A stretch of DNA of 64,000 nucleotides from Mycolicibacterium sphagni (GTDB lineage: Bacteria > Actinomycetota > Actinomycetes > Mycobacteriales > Mycobacteriaceae), in contig NZ_NOZR01000005.1 in NCBI RefSeq assembly GCF_002250655.1, forward strand, positions 186,001-250,000, given 5' to 3'. The notes beneath the pieces were generated by a model. The model did not search any database. It was not told where the DNA came from and worked only from the letters and a program-made list of their open reading frames with translations. This document shows positions 1 to 9,905 of the stretch, in pieces. Position 1 is the stretch's first letter. The number at the start of each line of letters is the position of its first letter. Made by a program: the position numbers and the translations under genes.

Positions 1-964
1 TGTCTTCCCCGAGGAATCGGTGTTCCGCATCGACCACTACCTCGGCAAGGAGACGGTGCAGAACATCCTGGCGCTGCGCTTCGCCAACGAGCTGTTCGAG
101 CCGGTGTGGAACAGCCACTACGTCGACAGCGTCCAGATCACCATGGCCGAGGACATCGGCCTCGGTGGCCGGGGCGGCTACTACGACGGGATCGGAGCCG
201 CGCGCGACGTCATCCAGAACCACCTGATCCAGCTGCTCGCGCTGACTGCGATGGAAGAGCCGGTCAGCTTCCATCCGCACGAGGTGACGGCCGAGAAGAT
301 CAAGGTGCTGTCGGCGACGTCACTGGCCAAGCCCCTGGATCTGACCTCCTCGCGCGGCCAGTACACCGCGGGGTGGCAGGGAGGTGAGAAGGTCGTCGGC
401 CTTCTCGACGAGGAGGGCTTCTCCAAGACCTCCACCACCGAAACGTTCGCGGCGATCACCCTTGATGTCGACACCCGGCGCTGGGCTGGTGTCCCGTTCT
501 ATCTGCGGACCGGAAAGCGGTTGGGCCGCAGGGTCACCGAGATCGCGCTGCTGTTCAAGCGAGCACCGCACCTGCCGTTCGATGCGACGATGACCGAGGA
601 ACTCGGCAAGAACGCACTGGTAATCCGCGTCCAGCCCGACGAGGGCATCACGCTGCGGTTCGGGTCCAAGGTTCCCGGCAGTGCGATGGAAGTCCGCGAC
701 GTCAACATGGACTTCTCTTACGGATCGGCATTCGCCGAAGATTCGCCGGAAGCTTACGAACGATTGATCCTCGACGTGCTGCTCGGCGAACCGTCGCTGT
801 TTCCGGTCAATGCCGAGGTCGAATTGTCTTGGGAGATACTCGATCCCGTGCTGGACTACTGGGCTGCCCACGGCAACCCCGACCCCTACGAGTCGGGCAC
901 CTGGGGTCCGGACTCGGCGTTCGAGATGCTGCAGCGGTCCGGCCGGGAATGGAGGCGCCCGTGA
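1..964 (+). CDS. zwf: Glucose-6-phosphate 1-dehydrogenase, C-terminal part (5' end outside window)
   Basis: Oxidises glucose-6-phosphate to 6-phosphogluconolactone with NADP reduction, the entry step of the oxidative pentose phosphate pathway. The reading frame is open to the window edge, so the N-terminal Rossmann half is missing. The visible part carries the family active-site segment DHYLGKE (start of the visible protein), then the conserved LRFAN stretch, PFYLRTGKRL and a normal C-terminus ending at a TGA at 962-964. It is followed 31 bp later by opcA and then pgl, so it belongs to a zwf-opcA-pgl operon typical of actinobacteria. Identification is secure; only the start is unknown. Confidence 0.96.
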   Translation, partial: VFPEESVFRIDHYLGKETVQNILALRFANELFEPVWNSHYVDSVQITMAEDIGLGGRGGYYDGIGAARDVIQNHLIQLLALTAMEEPVSFHPHEVTAEKIKVLSATSLAKPLDLTSSRGQYTAGWQGGEKVVGLLDEEGFSKTSTTETFAAITLDVDTRRWAGVPFYLRTGKRLGRRVTEIALLFKRAPHLPFDATMTEELGKNALVIRVQPDEGITLRFGSKVPGSAMEVRDVNMDFSYGSAFAEDSPEAYERLILDVLLGEPSLFPVNAEVELSWEILDPVLDYWAAHGNPDPYESGTWGPDSAFEMLQRSGREWRRP

Positions 965-995
965 TGAGCGTCAGCGAAGAGCGGAGACAGCGGAA

Positions 996-1907
996 GTGAT
1001 TGTCGATCTGCCTGACACGACGACCAATGACCTCAACAAGAAGATCACCGCGCTGCGCGAAGAGGGCGGGGCGATCACTTTGGGCCGGGTGCTGACGCTG
1101 GTCATCGCGCCTGACACCGAGGATCTGGTCGAGGACTCGATCGAGGCCGCGGTGTCGGCCAGCCGCGAACATCCCTGCCGCATCATCGTCGTCGTGCCCG
1201 ACGACCGGTTGGCCACCAGCGCGCGACTGGACGGCCAGTTGCGCGTGGGTGCCGATGCCGGGGCCGGCGAAGTCGTGGTGCTGCGTATCTCCGGGCCGCT
1301 GGCCAACCACGCCAATAGCGTGGTGCTGCCGTTCCTGCTGCCCGACACCCCGGTGGTGGCGTGGTGGCCGGGCACTGCCCCGGAGGTGCCGGCTGAGGAT
1401 CCGCTGGGCCGCTTGGCTATTCGACGACTCACCGATGCGACGTCCGCGGAGGATCCACTGGCGTCGATCAAGAGCCGGCTGCAGGGCTACACCGATGGTG
1501 ACACCGACCTCGCCTGGAGCCGGATTACCTACTGGCGGGCTTTGCTCGCTTCTGCGGTGGATCAGCCGCCCTACGAGCCGATCACGTCGGCCTTGATCTC
1601 GGGGCTGAAAGACGAACCGGCCCTGGACATTCTGGCGGGCTGGCTGGCCAGCCGCATCGACGGCACGGTAAAGCGCGCCGTCGGCGACCTCAAGGTCGAA
1701 CTGGTGCGCCCGACCGAGACGGTGACGTTGAGCCGCCCGCAGGAAGGGATCACCGCCACCCTCACCCGAACCGGGCACCCGGAGGCGCTGCTTCCGCTGC
1801 CGCGCAGAGAAACTCGCGAGTGCCTGGCCGAAGATCTGCGCCGGCTCGATGCCGACGAGATCTACCACGAGGCGCTGGCCGGAATCGACAAGGTGCAGTA
1901 CGTATGA
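996..1907 (+). CDS. opcA: OpcA, glucose-6-phosphate dehydrogenase assembly protein
   Basis: OpcA is the partner protein needed for full assembly or activity of G6PDH in cyanobacteria and actinobacteria. I place the start at the GTG at 996, giving a 303-residue protein beginning (M/V)IVDLPDTTT, the usual mycobacterial N-terminus. The frame is open further upstream to about 810, but that part overlaps zwf. The central segment with [11 protein letters not shown] and the following RLAIRR region are typical of the family. Its stop (TGA 1905-1907) overlaps the pgl start (ATG 1904), implying translational coupling. Confidence 0.93.
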   Translation: MIVDLPDTTTNDLNKKITALREEGGAITLGRVLTLVIAPDTEDLVEDSIEAAVSASREHPCRIIVVVPDDRLATSARLDGQLRVGADAGAGEVVVLRISGPLANHANSVVLPFLLPDTPVVAWWPGTAPEVPAEDPLGRLAIRRLTDATSAEDPLASIKSRLQGYTDGDTDLAWSRITYWRALLASAVDQPPYEPITSALISGLKDEPALDILAGWLASRIDGTVKRAVGDLKVELVRPTETVTLSRPQEGITATLTRTGHPEALLPLPRRETRECLAEDLRRLDADEIYHEALAGIDKVQYV

Positions 1908-2641
1908 CGACGATCATCGAGACCTACCCCGACACAGAAGCTCTGGTCACCGCCGTCGGCGACCGCCTGGTCGGCGCGATCGCCGGCGCCATCACGGCTC
2001 GCGGTCAGGCGCTGATTGTATTGACCGGCGGCGGAACGGGTATCAGCCTGCTCAAGCATGTCGGCACGCACGACGAAGCGATCGACTGGTCGAAGGTGCA
2101 CATCTTCTGGGGTGACGACCGGTTCGTGCCCGCCGACGACGGCGAGCGCAACGACAAGCAGGCCCGCGAGGCGTTGCTGGACCACGTCGCCATCCCGGCA
2201 GGCAACGTTCATCCGATGGCCGCCAGTGACGGCGAATTCGGCGACGACCCCGACGCCGCGGCGTCGGGGTACGAGGCCGTGCTGGCCGCCAACGCCGAGC
2301 CGGGCGAACCCGCGCCGGCATTCGACGTGCACCTGCTCGGGATGGGCGGCGAGGGCCACATCAACTCGTTGTTCCCGCACACGCCTGCCGTCGCCGAGAC
2401 CTCCCGGATGGTCGTCGGCGTCGAGGACTCCCCCAAACCGCCACCCCGGCGCATCACGCTCACGCTGCCCGCGGTCACCCGTTCTCGCGAAGTCTGGCTG
2501 GTGGTGTCGGGCGACGCCAAGGCCGAAGCCGTCGCCGCAGCCATCGGGGGCGCCAGCCCCGACGAGGTTCCTGCCGCCGGCGCGGTGGGCCGCGAGGCCA
2601 CGGTTTGGCTTCTTGACACCGGGGCAGCCAGCAAGCTGTAA
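1904..2641 (+). CDS. pgl: 6-phosphogluconolactonase
   Basis: Hydrolyses 6-phosphoglucono-lactone to 6-phosphogluconate, the step after Zwf. 245 residues, the usual length for the SOL/DevB family. Visible family signatures are LTGGGTG near residue 43, WGDDRFVP near residue 70, [15 protein letters not shown] near residue 145 and RITLTLPAV near residue 185. The ATG at 1904 overlaps the opcA stop by 4 bases, so the three pentose phosphate genes are one transcription unit. A longer frame begins at 1820 but would lie inside opcA. Confidence 0.95.
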   Translation: MTTIIETYPDTEALVTAVGDRLVGAIAGAITARGQALIVLTGGGTGISLLKHVGTHDEAIDWSKVHIFWGDDRFVPADDGERNDKQAREALLDHVAIPAGNVHPMAASDGEFGDDPDAAASGYEAVLAANAEPGEPAPAFDVHLLGMGGEGHINSLFPHTPAVAETSRMVVGVEDSPKPPPRRITLTLPAVTRSREVWLVVSGDAKAEAVAAAIGGASPDEVPAAGAVGREATVWLLDTGAASKL

Positions 2642-2652
2642 GACTGACGCCC

Positions 2653-3042
2653 ATGGTTGATGACAAGACGCCAGCGCCCCGCACCGGTCGCGACCGGATC
2701 AAGACCCTGGCGCAGGCGGCGCTCAACGCCGACGTCACCGTCGACCAACTCGACACCATCCTGACCGGGATGAGCGAGGCCCTCACCGATCTCAACAAGA
2801 CGATGAGCGGCATGAATGGCACCCTCGAGTACTTCGAGGAGACGCTGGGCGTGTTCAACTCCACCCTCACCCGGATCGATGAATTGGCGCCCCGGCTGAA
2901 TGCGGTCGTCGGACGGATGGAAGGCATCGTCGACCGGATCGAACGGATCGTGGGAGTCGGCGAGGCGGTGATGTCACCGCTGGCCGCCACCGAGTCGGCG
3001 GTGCGCGGGGTGGTCAACGCGGTGCGCCGCGCGGGGCGTTAG
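2653..3042 (+). CDS. Conserved mycobacterial protein, Rv1444c-like
   Basis: 129-residue protein starting 11 bp after pgl, so probably the last gene of the zwf operon. It is not a recognised enzyme. The middle (about residues 35-105) is an amphipathic helix-rich stretch with repeated TxxDLNKTMSGMNGTLEYFEETL-type heptads, suggesting a coiled coil, and the C-terminus is basic (VRRAGR). The position matches the small hypothetical gene next to devB in M. tuberculosis (Rv1444c, from memory). No signal peptide or membrane segment is seen. The function is unknown; a role with G6PDH is only suggested by context. Confidence 0.82.
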   Translation: MVDDKTPAPRTGRDRIKTLAQAALNADVTVDQLDTILTGMSEALTDLNKTMSGMNGTLEYFEETLGVFNSTLTRIDELAPRLNAVVGRMEGIVDRIERIVGVGEAVMSPLAATESAVRGVVNAVRRAGR

Positions 3043-3049
3043 CTACGCG

Positions 3050-3169
3050 TCACCACCAGCCGTCGTCCGGGTGCTCGACGTCCCAGTCGGCCAGCACGGG
3101 CGGGGCGACCGGCGGCAGCGGGCCGATCAGTTCGGCGGTGTTCTCCAGCGAGCAGTCCGGTTGCGTCAT
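3050..3169 (-). CDS. Possible 39-residue small protein
   Basis: A short reading frame on the minus strand starts with ATG at 3169 and ends with TGA at 3050-3052. The protein begins MTQPDCSLENTAEL, has a proline-rich middle (GPLPPVAPPV) and ends HPDDGWW. Almost every codon has G or C in the third position (about 35 of 38), as in neighbouring real genes, while first and second positions are not so biased. I see no good Shine-Dalgarno; it could be leaderless. It is convergent with the preceding small gene (stop 3042). No family is recognised. Confidence 0.4.
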   Translation of the reverse strand: MTQPDCSLENTAELIGPLPPVAPPVLADWDVEHPDDGWW

Positions 3170-3286
3170 AGCGGGTTTGACGTTGTTCTACGGTCCCCGG
3201 TTCCCGCGTGTCCACCAATCGGGGGACAACGAAAAGGGCTGACCGCCCGATCGACTGTTGCGACCGGTTGGGGCAGATTGATCATC

Positions 3287-3520
3287 ATGACAACGATCAA
3301 GAACCGCCTCGCCGGACTCCTCGCCGCGCCGGTCATCGCCGCCGCCGTCCTCGGGAGCGCGCTGACACTTGCCGGACCGGCCAGCGCCACTGTCGGAACC
3401 AACAATTCTTCGGGCGGCGACTCCTACGGCGTGCATCCCAACACCGAGATCGTCGTGACACCTGACATCTACGCCCATCCGGCGCCGTTTTACACCCCGT
3501 GGGCCACCTGGCTGAACTAG
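3287..3520 (+). CDS. Small secreted protein
   Basis: 77-residue protein from the ATG at 3287. The N-terminus [12 protein letters not shown] is followed by an Ala/Val/Leu core and an AGPASA cleavage-type site near residue 34, a clear Sec signal peptide. The mature part is only about 43 residues, with Asn/Ser/Gly and then Pro/Tyr/Trp-rich sequence ending [11 protein letters not shown]. It resembles the many tiny exported proteins of mycobacteria, but I do not recognise a named family. Its TAG overlaps the stop codon of the convergent ppc gene (3517-3519). Confidence 0.75.
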   Translation: MTTIKNRLAGLLAAPVIAAAVLGSALTLAGPASATVGTNNSSGGDSYGVHPNTEIVVTPDIYAHPAPFYTPWATWLN

Positions 3521-6312
3521 CCGCTGTTGCGCAGTGCCGACGCCAGTCCGCTCATCGTCAGCAGGATGCCGCGCTGCACCAGTTCCTCTTCGTCACCGGA
3601 ACGGAAGCGGCGCAGCAGTTCCACCTGTAGATGGTTCAGCGGCTCCAGGTACGGGAAGCGGTTGAACACCGAGCGGGCCAGCGCCGGGTTGTCGGCGAGC
3701 AGGTCGTCCTGCTTGGTGATCAGCTTGTGCATACGGATGGTCCGGTCATGCTCGGCGACGATCTTGTCGAACACCCGGTGCCGCAACTCCTCGTCGTCGA
3801 CGAGTTCGGAATACCGTGCGGCCAGCCCCATATCGGACTTCGACAGCACCTGCGCCATGTTCGAGAGCACCGTGGCGAAGAACGGCCACTTCACGTAGAG
3901 GTCCTGGAGCACCTCGAGGCGGCCTTCACCCTGGGCAATCCATTCCTCGAACGCGGTGCCGGTGCCGTACCAGCCCGGCAGCATGACGCGTGACTGGCTC
4001 CAGGCCAGCACCCACGGGATGGCCCGCAGGTCGGCGATCGACGTGGTCGGTTTGCGCGACGTCGGCCTGCTGCCGATATTGAGCGACCCGATCTCGCTCA
4101 CCGGCGTGGACGCTTTGAAATACTCGACGAAACCCGGAGTCTCGTGCACCAATTCGGCATAGGCGCGTTGCGCGCGGGCGGCGAGGTCGTCGAGCACCTC
4201 ATAGGCGCCTTGGGCAAGCCCTCCCAGCCCTTCGGTGTCCAGCAGTGTCGATTCCAGTGTGGCCGCCAGCAGCGTCTCCAGGTTGCGATGGGCGATCCGC
4301 GGCTCGGCGTACTTGGCCGCGATGATCTCGCCCTGCTCGGTCAGCCGCAACGAGCCGTTCACCGCACCGGGTGGCTGCGCCAGAATGGCGTCGTAGCTGG
4401 GACCGCCACCGCGACCGACGGTTCCGCCGCGGCCGTGGAACAACCGCAGCCGGATACCGGTCTTGCGGGCGGACTCCACGAGATCGAGCTCGGCCCGGTA
4501 GAGGGCCCAGTTGGCGGCCAGGTATCCGCCGTCCTTGTTGGAGTCCGAGTAGCCGAGCATGACTTCCTGGCTCTCTCCGCGGGCGTGCACCATCGCCCGA
4601 TAGAGCGGCAGGTCCAGCACCGACTCGAGGATCGACGAGCCGCGCTGCAGGTCGTCGATCGTCTCGAACAACGGCACGATGCCCACCGGCGCGTAGGGCT
4701 GCTCCCCCGAAACATCCAGCAGTCCCGCCTCTTTGAGCAGGATCGCGGCTTCCAGCATGTCCGATACCGATTGACACATCGAGATGATGTAGTTGGGCAC
4801 CGCAGCCGGGCCGAACACCCGGACCGCACGGGCGGCCGCAAAGACGATGTCGAGTTCCTTGCGGGCCAACTCCGAGAGGTCGGAGTCGTCGCGGACCAGG
4901 GGGCGACGAGTGGCTAGTTCGGTCGCCAGCACCTCGACGCGCTCCGGTTCTGACAGCGACGCGTAGTCGGGGTGCACCCCGGCCCAGGACAGCAGTTCGG
5001 CGATGACCTCCTCGTGCGTCTCGGAGTTCTGCCGCATGTCCAGACCGCTGAGGTGAAAACCGAAGACATTCACTGCTTCTCGCAGCCGGGCCAGCCGGTC
5101 GTCGGCCAGGATCGCGCTACCGTTGGCGCGCAACGACGCGTCGATGACATCGAGGTCGGCAAGAAGCTCGGACGGGGTCTGGTAGGGGTCCAGGCCCAGA
5201 TCAAGGATGTGCGCCGGGGTGCGGTCCAGGATGTCGTGTGCGGTGGCCGTCAGCCGGGCGTGTACGACGCGCAGCGCCCGCCGGTAGGGCTCGTCAAGCC
5301 GGGCTGGTTCGTTACAGGTTTCGGCCAGCGCGACCAGTTCGTCGGTGGTCGTGACCAGCCGCACCGACATCGACAGTTCCTGCTCGAGGTAGGTCAGTTC
5401 GGCGAAGTAATGGCCAAGCGCGGTGTACGCGGCGCTGCCCGTGGCCAGCCGCACCACCTCGCCGGTGACGTTCGGGTTGCCGTCGCGGTCGCCGCCGATC
5501 CACGACCCTGGCCGTAGGATCGGTTGAGGCAGCAGGTCGGCGCCGGGCCAGCGGGCCCGCAGCGCCTCACGCACCTCGGCGTTCACCTTCGGGATCACCT
5601 CGAAGAACGCCGCCGGGTAGTAGCGGAGACCGACTTCGATCTCGTCTTGAATCTTCAACCGGGACAATCGGATCAGTGCGGTCTGCCACAACGTGAGGAT
5701 CTGCCGCCGTAATTCGGTCTCGACTGACTGGCCATCCTCCGTCTCGTCCTGGCCTCGCAGCCGCAGCCGCATCAGCTGGGTGATGCGGTGCTGGGTGTCG
5801 AACACGGTGCGGCGACGGGTCTCGGTGGGATGCGCGGTGATCACCGGCGACACCAGCGCACCCCGTAGGGCGTCGGCCACGGTGCCGGCCTGCAGGTCCG
5901 CGGCGTCGAGCTTGCCGTAGGTGGCGGCCAGCGTGCTGTTCTGCGGCGGTTCCCCGGCGGCGACGTGGACGGCCCTGCGACGTTCGCGATGGATGTCCTC
6001 GGCAACGTTGGCCAACAGCGCGAAGTGGCTGAAGGCACGGATCACCGGGATGGCCTGATGGATGTCGATGCCGTCGAACAGCTCGGCCAATTCGGAGCGG
6101 TCGATCTCGGATCGACGCACGCGGAAGGATTCGACGCGGGCTTTCTCGACGAGGTCGAACACCTCGTCGCCGTTCTGCTCGCGCACGGTGTCGCCCAGGA
6201 TCGTCCCCAGCAGCCGGATGTCCTCCCGCATCGGCTCGGTGGCCTCCCGCCCGACCTTGGTGCGGGTGACCGCGCCGATCGGTTCCAGGGAAGTGTCCGG
6301 GGATTCAGCCAT
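3517..6312 (-). CDS. ppc: Phosphoenolpyruvate carboxylase
   Basis: Fixes bicarbonate onto PEP to give oxaloacetate, replenishing the TCA cycle. With the start at ATG 6312 (protein [11 protein letters not shown]) it has 931 residues, the normal size. Visible motifs: [12 protein letters not shown] with the catalytic histidine near residue 150, [10 protein letters not shown] near residue 585, [14 protein letters not shown] near residue 620, GSRPTSRK and [13 protein letters not shown] further on. The frame extends upstream to 6390, but that part is not like the family. The gene stands alone and is convergent with the small secreted protein. Confidence 0.96.
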   Translation of the reverse strand: MAESPDTSLEPIGAVTRTKVGREATEPMREDIRLLGTILGDTVREQNGDEVFDLVEKARVESFRVRRSEIDRSELAELFDGIDIHQAIPVIRAFSHFALLANVAEDIHRERRRAVHVAAGEPPQNSTLAATYGKLDAADLQAGTVADALRGALVSPVITAHPTETRRRTVFDTQHRITQLMRLRLRGQDETEDGQSVETELRRQILTLWQTALIRLSRLKIQDEIEVGLRYYPAAFFEVIPKVNAEVREALRARWPGADLLPQPILRPGSWIGGDRDGNPNVTGEVVRLATGSAAYTALGHYFAELTYLEQELSMSVRLVTTTDELVALAETCNEPARLDEPYRRALRVVHARLTATAHDILDRTPAHILDLGLDPYQTPSELLADLDVIDASLRANGSAILADDRLARLREAVNVFGFHLSGLDMRQNSETHEEVIAELLSWAGVHPDYASLSEPERVEVLATELATRRPLVRDDSDLSELARKELDIVFAAARAVRVFGPAAVPNYIISMCQSVSDMLEAAILLKEAGLLDVSGEQPYAPVGIVPLFETIDDLQRGSSILESVLDLPLYRAMVHARGESQEVMLGYSDSNKDGGYLAANWALYRAELDLVESARKTGIRLRLFHGRGGTVGRGGGPSYDAILAQPPGAVNGSLRLTEQGEIIAAKYAEPRIAHRNLETLLAATLESTLLDTEGLGGLAQGAYEVLDDLAARAQRAYAELVHETPGFVEYFKASTPVSEIGSLNIGSRPTSRKPTTSIADLRAIPWVLAWSQSRVMLPGWYGTGTAFEEWIAQGEGRLEVLQDLYVKWPFFATVLSNMAQVLSKSDMGLAARYSELVDDEELRHRVFDKIVAEHDRTIRMHKLITKQDDLLADNPALARSVFNRFPYLEPLNHLQVELLRRFRSGDEEELVQRGILLTMSGLASALRNSG

Positions 6313-6544
6313 CCCCCAATTATCCGGGTGCCGGGTGGGGCCTGCAGGCCGAGAGAACCGCGGAGTTGTCACAGACCCGGATTCATCCACGAGTCGGATC
6401 TCCCCCGAGTCGAATTCCAGACCGCAACGGGGGGTTGCAATGATCCGCGGATTACTTCCTCACCGGCCTTTTCGCTGTGGGTAGGGCCGCGCCTCGACCG
6501 GCAAGTCCGCGACGGCAGCCCCGCCCGGCAGGCAGGATCGCATC

Positions 6545-8215
6545 ATGGCCACCGCACCGACGACCACCGTGTTCACCGCCCGCCGGGTGCTCACGATGGA
6601 TCCCGACATACCCGAGGCCACCGCTGTCGCCGTGACCGGCGGCCGGATCACCGCCGTCGGCCACGCCGACGAGCTGCGCGCGGCCGGGGCGCTCGACGAC
6701 ACCTTCGCCGATGCCGTCATCTGCGCCGGCCTCATCGATCAGCACCTGCATCCGGTGCTGGGGGCCACCACGCTGATGACCGAGGTGATCGCCATCGAGG
6801 ACTGGCGGCTGCCCGGCAAGACCTATTCGGCCGCACACTCGGCCGCGGAGTACCAGACTCGGCTCGCCGCCGCGGCGCGGCGGCTTTCGGATCCGGACGA
6901 GTGGCTGTTCTCGTGGGGCTACCACAAGCTCTGGCACGGACCGCTGAACCGCGCCACACTCGACACGATCAGCTCCACCCGCCCGATCGCGGTCTGGCAA
7001 CGGTCCTGTCATGAGTGGTATCTGAACTCCGCCGCGATCAACCGCCTGGGCATCACCGCCGCGGACCTGGCCGAAGGCGACCCCGCAGGCACCACGGTCG
7101 ATCTCGAGGCCGGTCACTGGTGGGAAACCGGAATGAACCTGTTGCTGCCCAAGCTCTCTCCGCTGTTCATGAGCCAGGACCGGTTGGCCGCCGGCTTACG
7201 CCAGCTCGTCGCCTACCTGCATGGAAACGGTGTGACCGCGATCAACGAGCCGGGCATCATGTGGGCGCTCGAGCCGTGGTCGCTCTACCAAGACATCCTC
7301 GGATCCGACGAAACACCCTTCACGTCAACATTTCTCGTCGACGCCCGCAGCCAGGCCGACGCAGGCATGGACCCCGCCGATGCGGTCGCCGATGCGGAAC
7401 GGCAGGTCGAAGGGGCCTCGGCGGGCAAGGTGCGCCTGCTCCCCAAGCAGGTCAAGCTCTTTGCCGACGGCGCGATCATCAGCCAGCTGATGCAGATGCG
7501 CGACCCGTACCTCGACGAGTCCGGTCACCCGGACCTGTGCCATCACGGCGAGTGGATGATGCAACCGGATACCTTCCGGGCGTTCGCGAAGGTCTATTGG
7601 AACGCGGACTGGCAGTTGCACATTCACGTCAACGGCGATGCCGGGCTGGATCTGGTGCTCGACACCATCGCCGAGTGCATGGCCGCCCATCCGCGCACCG
7701 ACCACCGCACGGTGGTCGTGCATTTCGCGAACTCGACCGAGGAGCAGGTGAGCCGCATCGCCGAGCTGGGCTGCATCGTGTCCGCCAACTCGTATTACCC
7801 AGTCGGATTCGCCGACCAGTACGCCGCCCACGGGCTGGGCGCCGATCGAGCCGACGCCATGGTGCGCGCCGCGTCGGTATTGCACCGGGGCATACCGCTG
7901 TCCCTGCACTCCGACCTGCCGATGGGTCCGGCCGCACCGCTGACGCTGGCCTGGTGCGCGGTCAACCGGCAGACCCCCAGCGGCCGGATCGCCGCCCCCG
8001 AACAGCGGATCTCGGTGCACGACGCGCTGCGGGCAGTCACCATTGAGGCCGCATATTCCTGGCGCCTGGAACACGAACTCGGCAGCATCACACCCGGAAA
8101 GCTGGCCAATTTCACCATCCTGGCCGAGGACCCCTATGCGGTCGACCCGATGCGACTTGACCAAATCCGGGTGCTGGGCACCGTTTACGAAGGCCGTAAG
8201 TTCTCGTTCGGGTGA
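6545..8215 (+). CDS. Amidohydrolase family protein (YtcJ-like)
   Basis: 556-residue metal-dependent hydrolase of the amidohydrolase superfamily. The metal-binding HxH is visible as DQHLHP near residue 64, a lysine-containing LPKQVKLFADGA segment near residue 300, HIHVNGDAG near residue 360, a further VVHFANS histidine near 395 and HSDLPMGP near residue 458. The C-terminal segment GSITPGKLANFTILAEDP is the usual closing beta-sandwich. Its 3' end overlaps the convergent MarR-type gene by 31 bp. The substrate cannot be inferred; members act on N-substituted amides, formamides or cyclic imides. No signal peptide. Confidence 0.88.
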   Translation: MATAPTTTVFTARRVLTMDPDIPEATAVAVTGGRITAVGHADELRAAGALDDTFADAVICAGLIDQHLHPVLGATTLMTEVIAIEDWRLPGKTYSAAHSAAEYQTRLAAAARRLSDPDEWLFSWGYHKLWHGPLNRATLDTISSTRPIAVWQRSCHEWYLNSAAINRLGITAADLAEGDPAGTTVDLEAGHWWETGMNLLLPKLSPLFMSQDRLAAGLRQLVAYLHGNGVTAINEPGIMWALEPWSLYQDILGSDETPFTSTFLVDARSQADAGMDPADAVADAERQVEGASAGKVRLLPKQVKLFADGAIISQLMQMRDPYLDESGHPDLCHHGEWMMQPDTFRAFAKVYWNADWQLHIHVNGDAGLDLVLDTIAECMAAHPRTDHRTVVVHFANSTEEQVSRIAELGCIVSANSYYPVGFADQYAAHGLGADRADAMVRAASVLHRGIPLSLHSDLPMGPAAPLTLAWCAVNRQTPSGRIAAPEQRISVHDALRAVTIEAAYSWRLEHELGSITPGKLANFTILAEDPYAVDPMRLDQIRVLGTVYEGRKFSFG

Positions 8216-8616
8216 CCCAGCATGGCGAATAGCAGCGCCGAGAGCCGCTTCTGCTCGGCAGCACTGAGGCGGCCGGTCATCGGCGCCAGCAGGCCGGCCA
8301 CCTGATCACCGATGTGGACGCCCAGCCGGTGACCCTCCGCGGTCAGACTGACATTCACTGACCGTCCGTCCGTGCGGCTGGTGGTCCGTTGGGCCAGGCC
8401 CCGACGGACGGCGCGATCCATCAGCCCGCTCACCGATGACCGCTCCAGGCCCAGGTAGTCAGCGAGCTGGGCCATCGTGGGCTCGCGATCGCGCAGGATC
8501 GCCAGGGCGCGCAGCTGGGTCAGTGACAGATCATTCTCGGCGGCAACTCGGTTGAGCACCGCCATCACCGCGAACGAGGTCCGCACCAAGTCTTCAAGCA
8601 GGTCCTCCGACATCAC
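8185..8616 (-). CDS. MarR-family transcriptional regulator
   Basis: 143-residue winged-helix repressor. The helix-turn-helix and wing are visible as LTQLRALAILRD (about 32-43), TMAQLADYLGLERSSVSGLMDRAVRRGLAQR (about 48-78) and RTDGRSVNVSLTAEG. It is transcribed divergently from the oxidoreductase starting at 8687, and a 22-bp-spaced tandem repeat fills the space between them. That arrangement suggests control of both genes. MarR proteins are released from DNA by small aromatic or oxidant ligands; the ligand here is unknown. Confidence 0.9.
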   Translation of the reverse strand: MMSEDLLEDLVRTSFAVMAVLNRVAAENDLSLTQLRALAILRDREPTMAQLADYLGLERSSVSGLMDRAVRRGLAQRTTSRTDGRSVNVSLTAEGHRLGVHIGDQVAGLLAPMTGRLSAAEQKRLSALLFAMLGHPNENLRPS

Positions 8617-8630
8617 CCTAGCGTACCGTA

Positions 8631-8672
8631 TTAGTTCGTATTACCATCTATTTTAGTTCGTAATAACATCTA
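8631..8672. promoter_or_regulatory. Tandem putative MarR operator between divergent genes
   Basis: Two copies of the 20-mer TTAGTTCGTATTACCATCTA (8631-8650) and TTAGTTCGTAATAACATCTA (8653-8672) start 22 bp apart, two helical turns, and differ at two positions. Each has an imperfect dyad, TTAG at one end and CTAA or CTA at the other. The AT-rich sequence stands out in this GC-rich genome and sits 15 bp upstream of the MarR start (8616) and 14 bp upstream of the oxidoreductase GTG (8687). It probably overlaps both promoters. Confidence 0.7.
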
Positions 8673-8686
8673 AATTGGAGCCCATC

Positions 8687-9625
8687 GTGCATGCAGCCGT
8701 CGTCACAGACTTCGCGAAACCGCCTGCCTATCAAGCCTTTCCGGAACCCCAACCGGCCACGTCCGACGATGTCGTTGTTGACGTCCTTGCCGCCGGACTG
8801 CACCCACTGGTGCGCTCCCGCGCCGCGGGAACGCACTACACCAGCACCGGCGAGCTGCCGCTGGTGCCCGGTATCGACGGAGTCGGCCGTGCCCCGGACG
8901 GCACCCTGCGCTACTTCGTGGTGTCCTCAGCCCTCGGCGCGATGGCCGAGCGGACGCTCGTCGACCTGCGCCGAAGCGTCGTCCTGCCCGAGGACGCCGA
9001 TCCGGTGTCGATCGCGGCGGCCATGAACCCCGCGATGTCCTCCTGGGTGGCGCTGCGCCGCCGGGTCACCCTGCAGCCCGGCCAGACCGTCGTGATTCTC
9101 GGAGCGACCGGCAGCGCCGGACGATTGGCCGTCCAGACCGCCAAACACCTCGGCGCCGGCGCGGTGATCGGCATCGGCCGGGATCGGCAGCAGTTGGCTG
9201 CGCTCCCGGAGCTGGGCGCCGACGACGTCATCCTGCTCGACGAGATCTCCACCAACTTCGACCGGGTGTTGGGCGCCGACATCGTCATCGACTACATCTG
9301 GGGGCCGCCGGCCGCTGAGCTGATGGCCGGCTTCGCTCGGGGCCGTCACGATTCGGCGCAGCCGCTGTCGTGGGTTCAGATCGGCTCGATGGCCGGCGCG
9401 AACGCCGACATCCCGTCGGCGGCGCTGCGGTCGATGCCATTGCAGATCGTCGGCAGCGGCATCGGCTCGGTACCGGTTACCGACATCGTGGCCGAATTAC
9501 CGCAGCTCGCGACGGAGATCTCGAAGGGCACCCTGCGGACGCAGGCACGCGGCGTTCCGCTCGCGGAAGTGGAACAGATGTGGCCGCAACCGGAGAACGG
9601 TCAGCGGGTCGTTTTCACGCCCTGA
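8687..9625 (+). CDS. Zinc-less quinone oxidoreductase/alcohol dehydrogenase-like (MDR) protein
   Basis: 312-residue medium-chain dehydrogenase/reductase. I choose the GTG at 8687 because a GGAG (8677-8680) lies 6 bases upstream; a TTG at 8675 is possible but precedes that site. A GroES-like N-terminal half (PLVPGIDGVGRAPDG) is followed by the nucleotide-binding loop GATGSAGRLAVQTAKHLGA near residue 140. The zinc-ligand cysteines of true alcohol dehydrogenases are absent, which points to the quinone oxidoreductase branch. It is likely repressed by the divergent MarR protein. Confidence 0.85.
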   Translation: MHAAVVTDFAKPPAYQAFPEPQPATSDDVVVDVLAAGLHPLVRSRAAGTHYTSTGELPLVPGIDGVGRAPDGTLRYFVVSSALGAMAERTLVDLRRSVVLPEDADPVSIAAAMNPAMSSWVALRRRVTLQPGQTVVILGATGSAGRLAVQTAKHLGAGAVIGIGRDRQQLAALPELGADDVILLDEISTNFDRVLGADIVIDYIWGPPAAELMAGFARGRHDSAQPLSWVQIGSMAGANADIPSAALRSMPLQIVGSGIGSVPVTDIVAELPQLATEISKGTLRTQARGVPLAEVEQMWPQPENGQRVVFTP

Positions 9626-9629
9626 CGGG

Positions 9630-9863
9630 TCAGCTGTACTTGATCTGCAGTGCCATCCCGACGATGGACACCACCCAGATGCCGGTGACGAACATCGTCA
9701 GTCGGTCGAGGTTCTTCTCGACGACGGTCGACCCGGAAAGGCTGGACTGCACACCGCCACCGAACAGCGTCGATAGACCGCCACCCTTGGCGCGATGCAG
9801 CAGCACCAGCAACACCACCAGCACGCTGGTGACGATCAGGATGATCTGCAGGGTCAAAACCAT
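9630..9863 (-). CDS. secG: Preprotein translocase subunit SecG
   Basis: Small membrane subunit of the SecYEG translocon. With the ATG at 9863 the protein has 77 residues, the size of the mycobacterial homologue. Two membrane helices (about 5-23 and 52-72) flank the signature LLHRAKGGGLSTLFGGG. A longer start at 9887 exists, but the extra eight residues are not typical. It follows tpiA on the same strand with a 42-bp gap, the usual gap-pgk-tpiA-secG order. Confidence 0.95.
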   Translation of the reverse strand: MVLTLQIILIVTSVLVVLLVLLHRAKGGGLSTLFGGGVQSSLSGSTVVEKNLDRLTMFVTGIWVVSIVGMALQIKYS

Positions 9864-9905
9864 GGCAACCAGACTACCTTGCGCCAAGCTCAGTCACGGC
9901 TTGGG

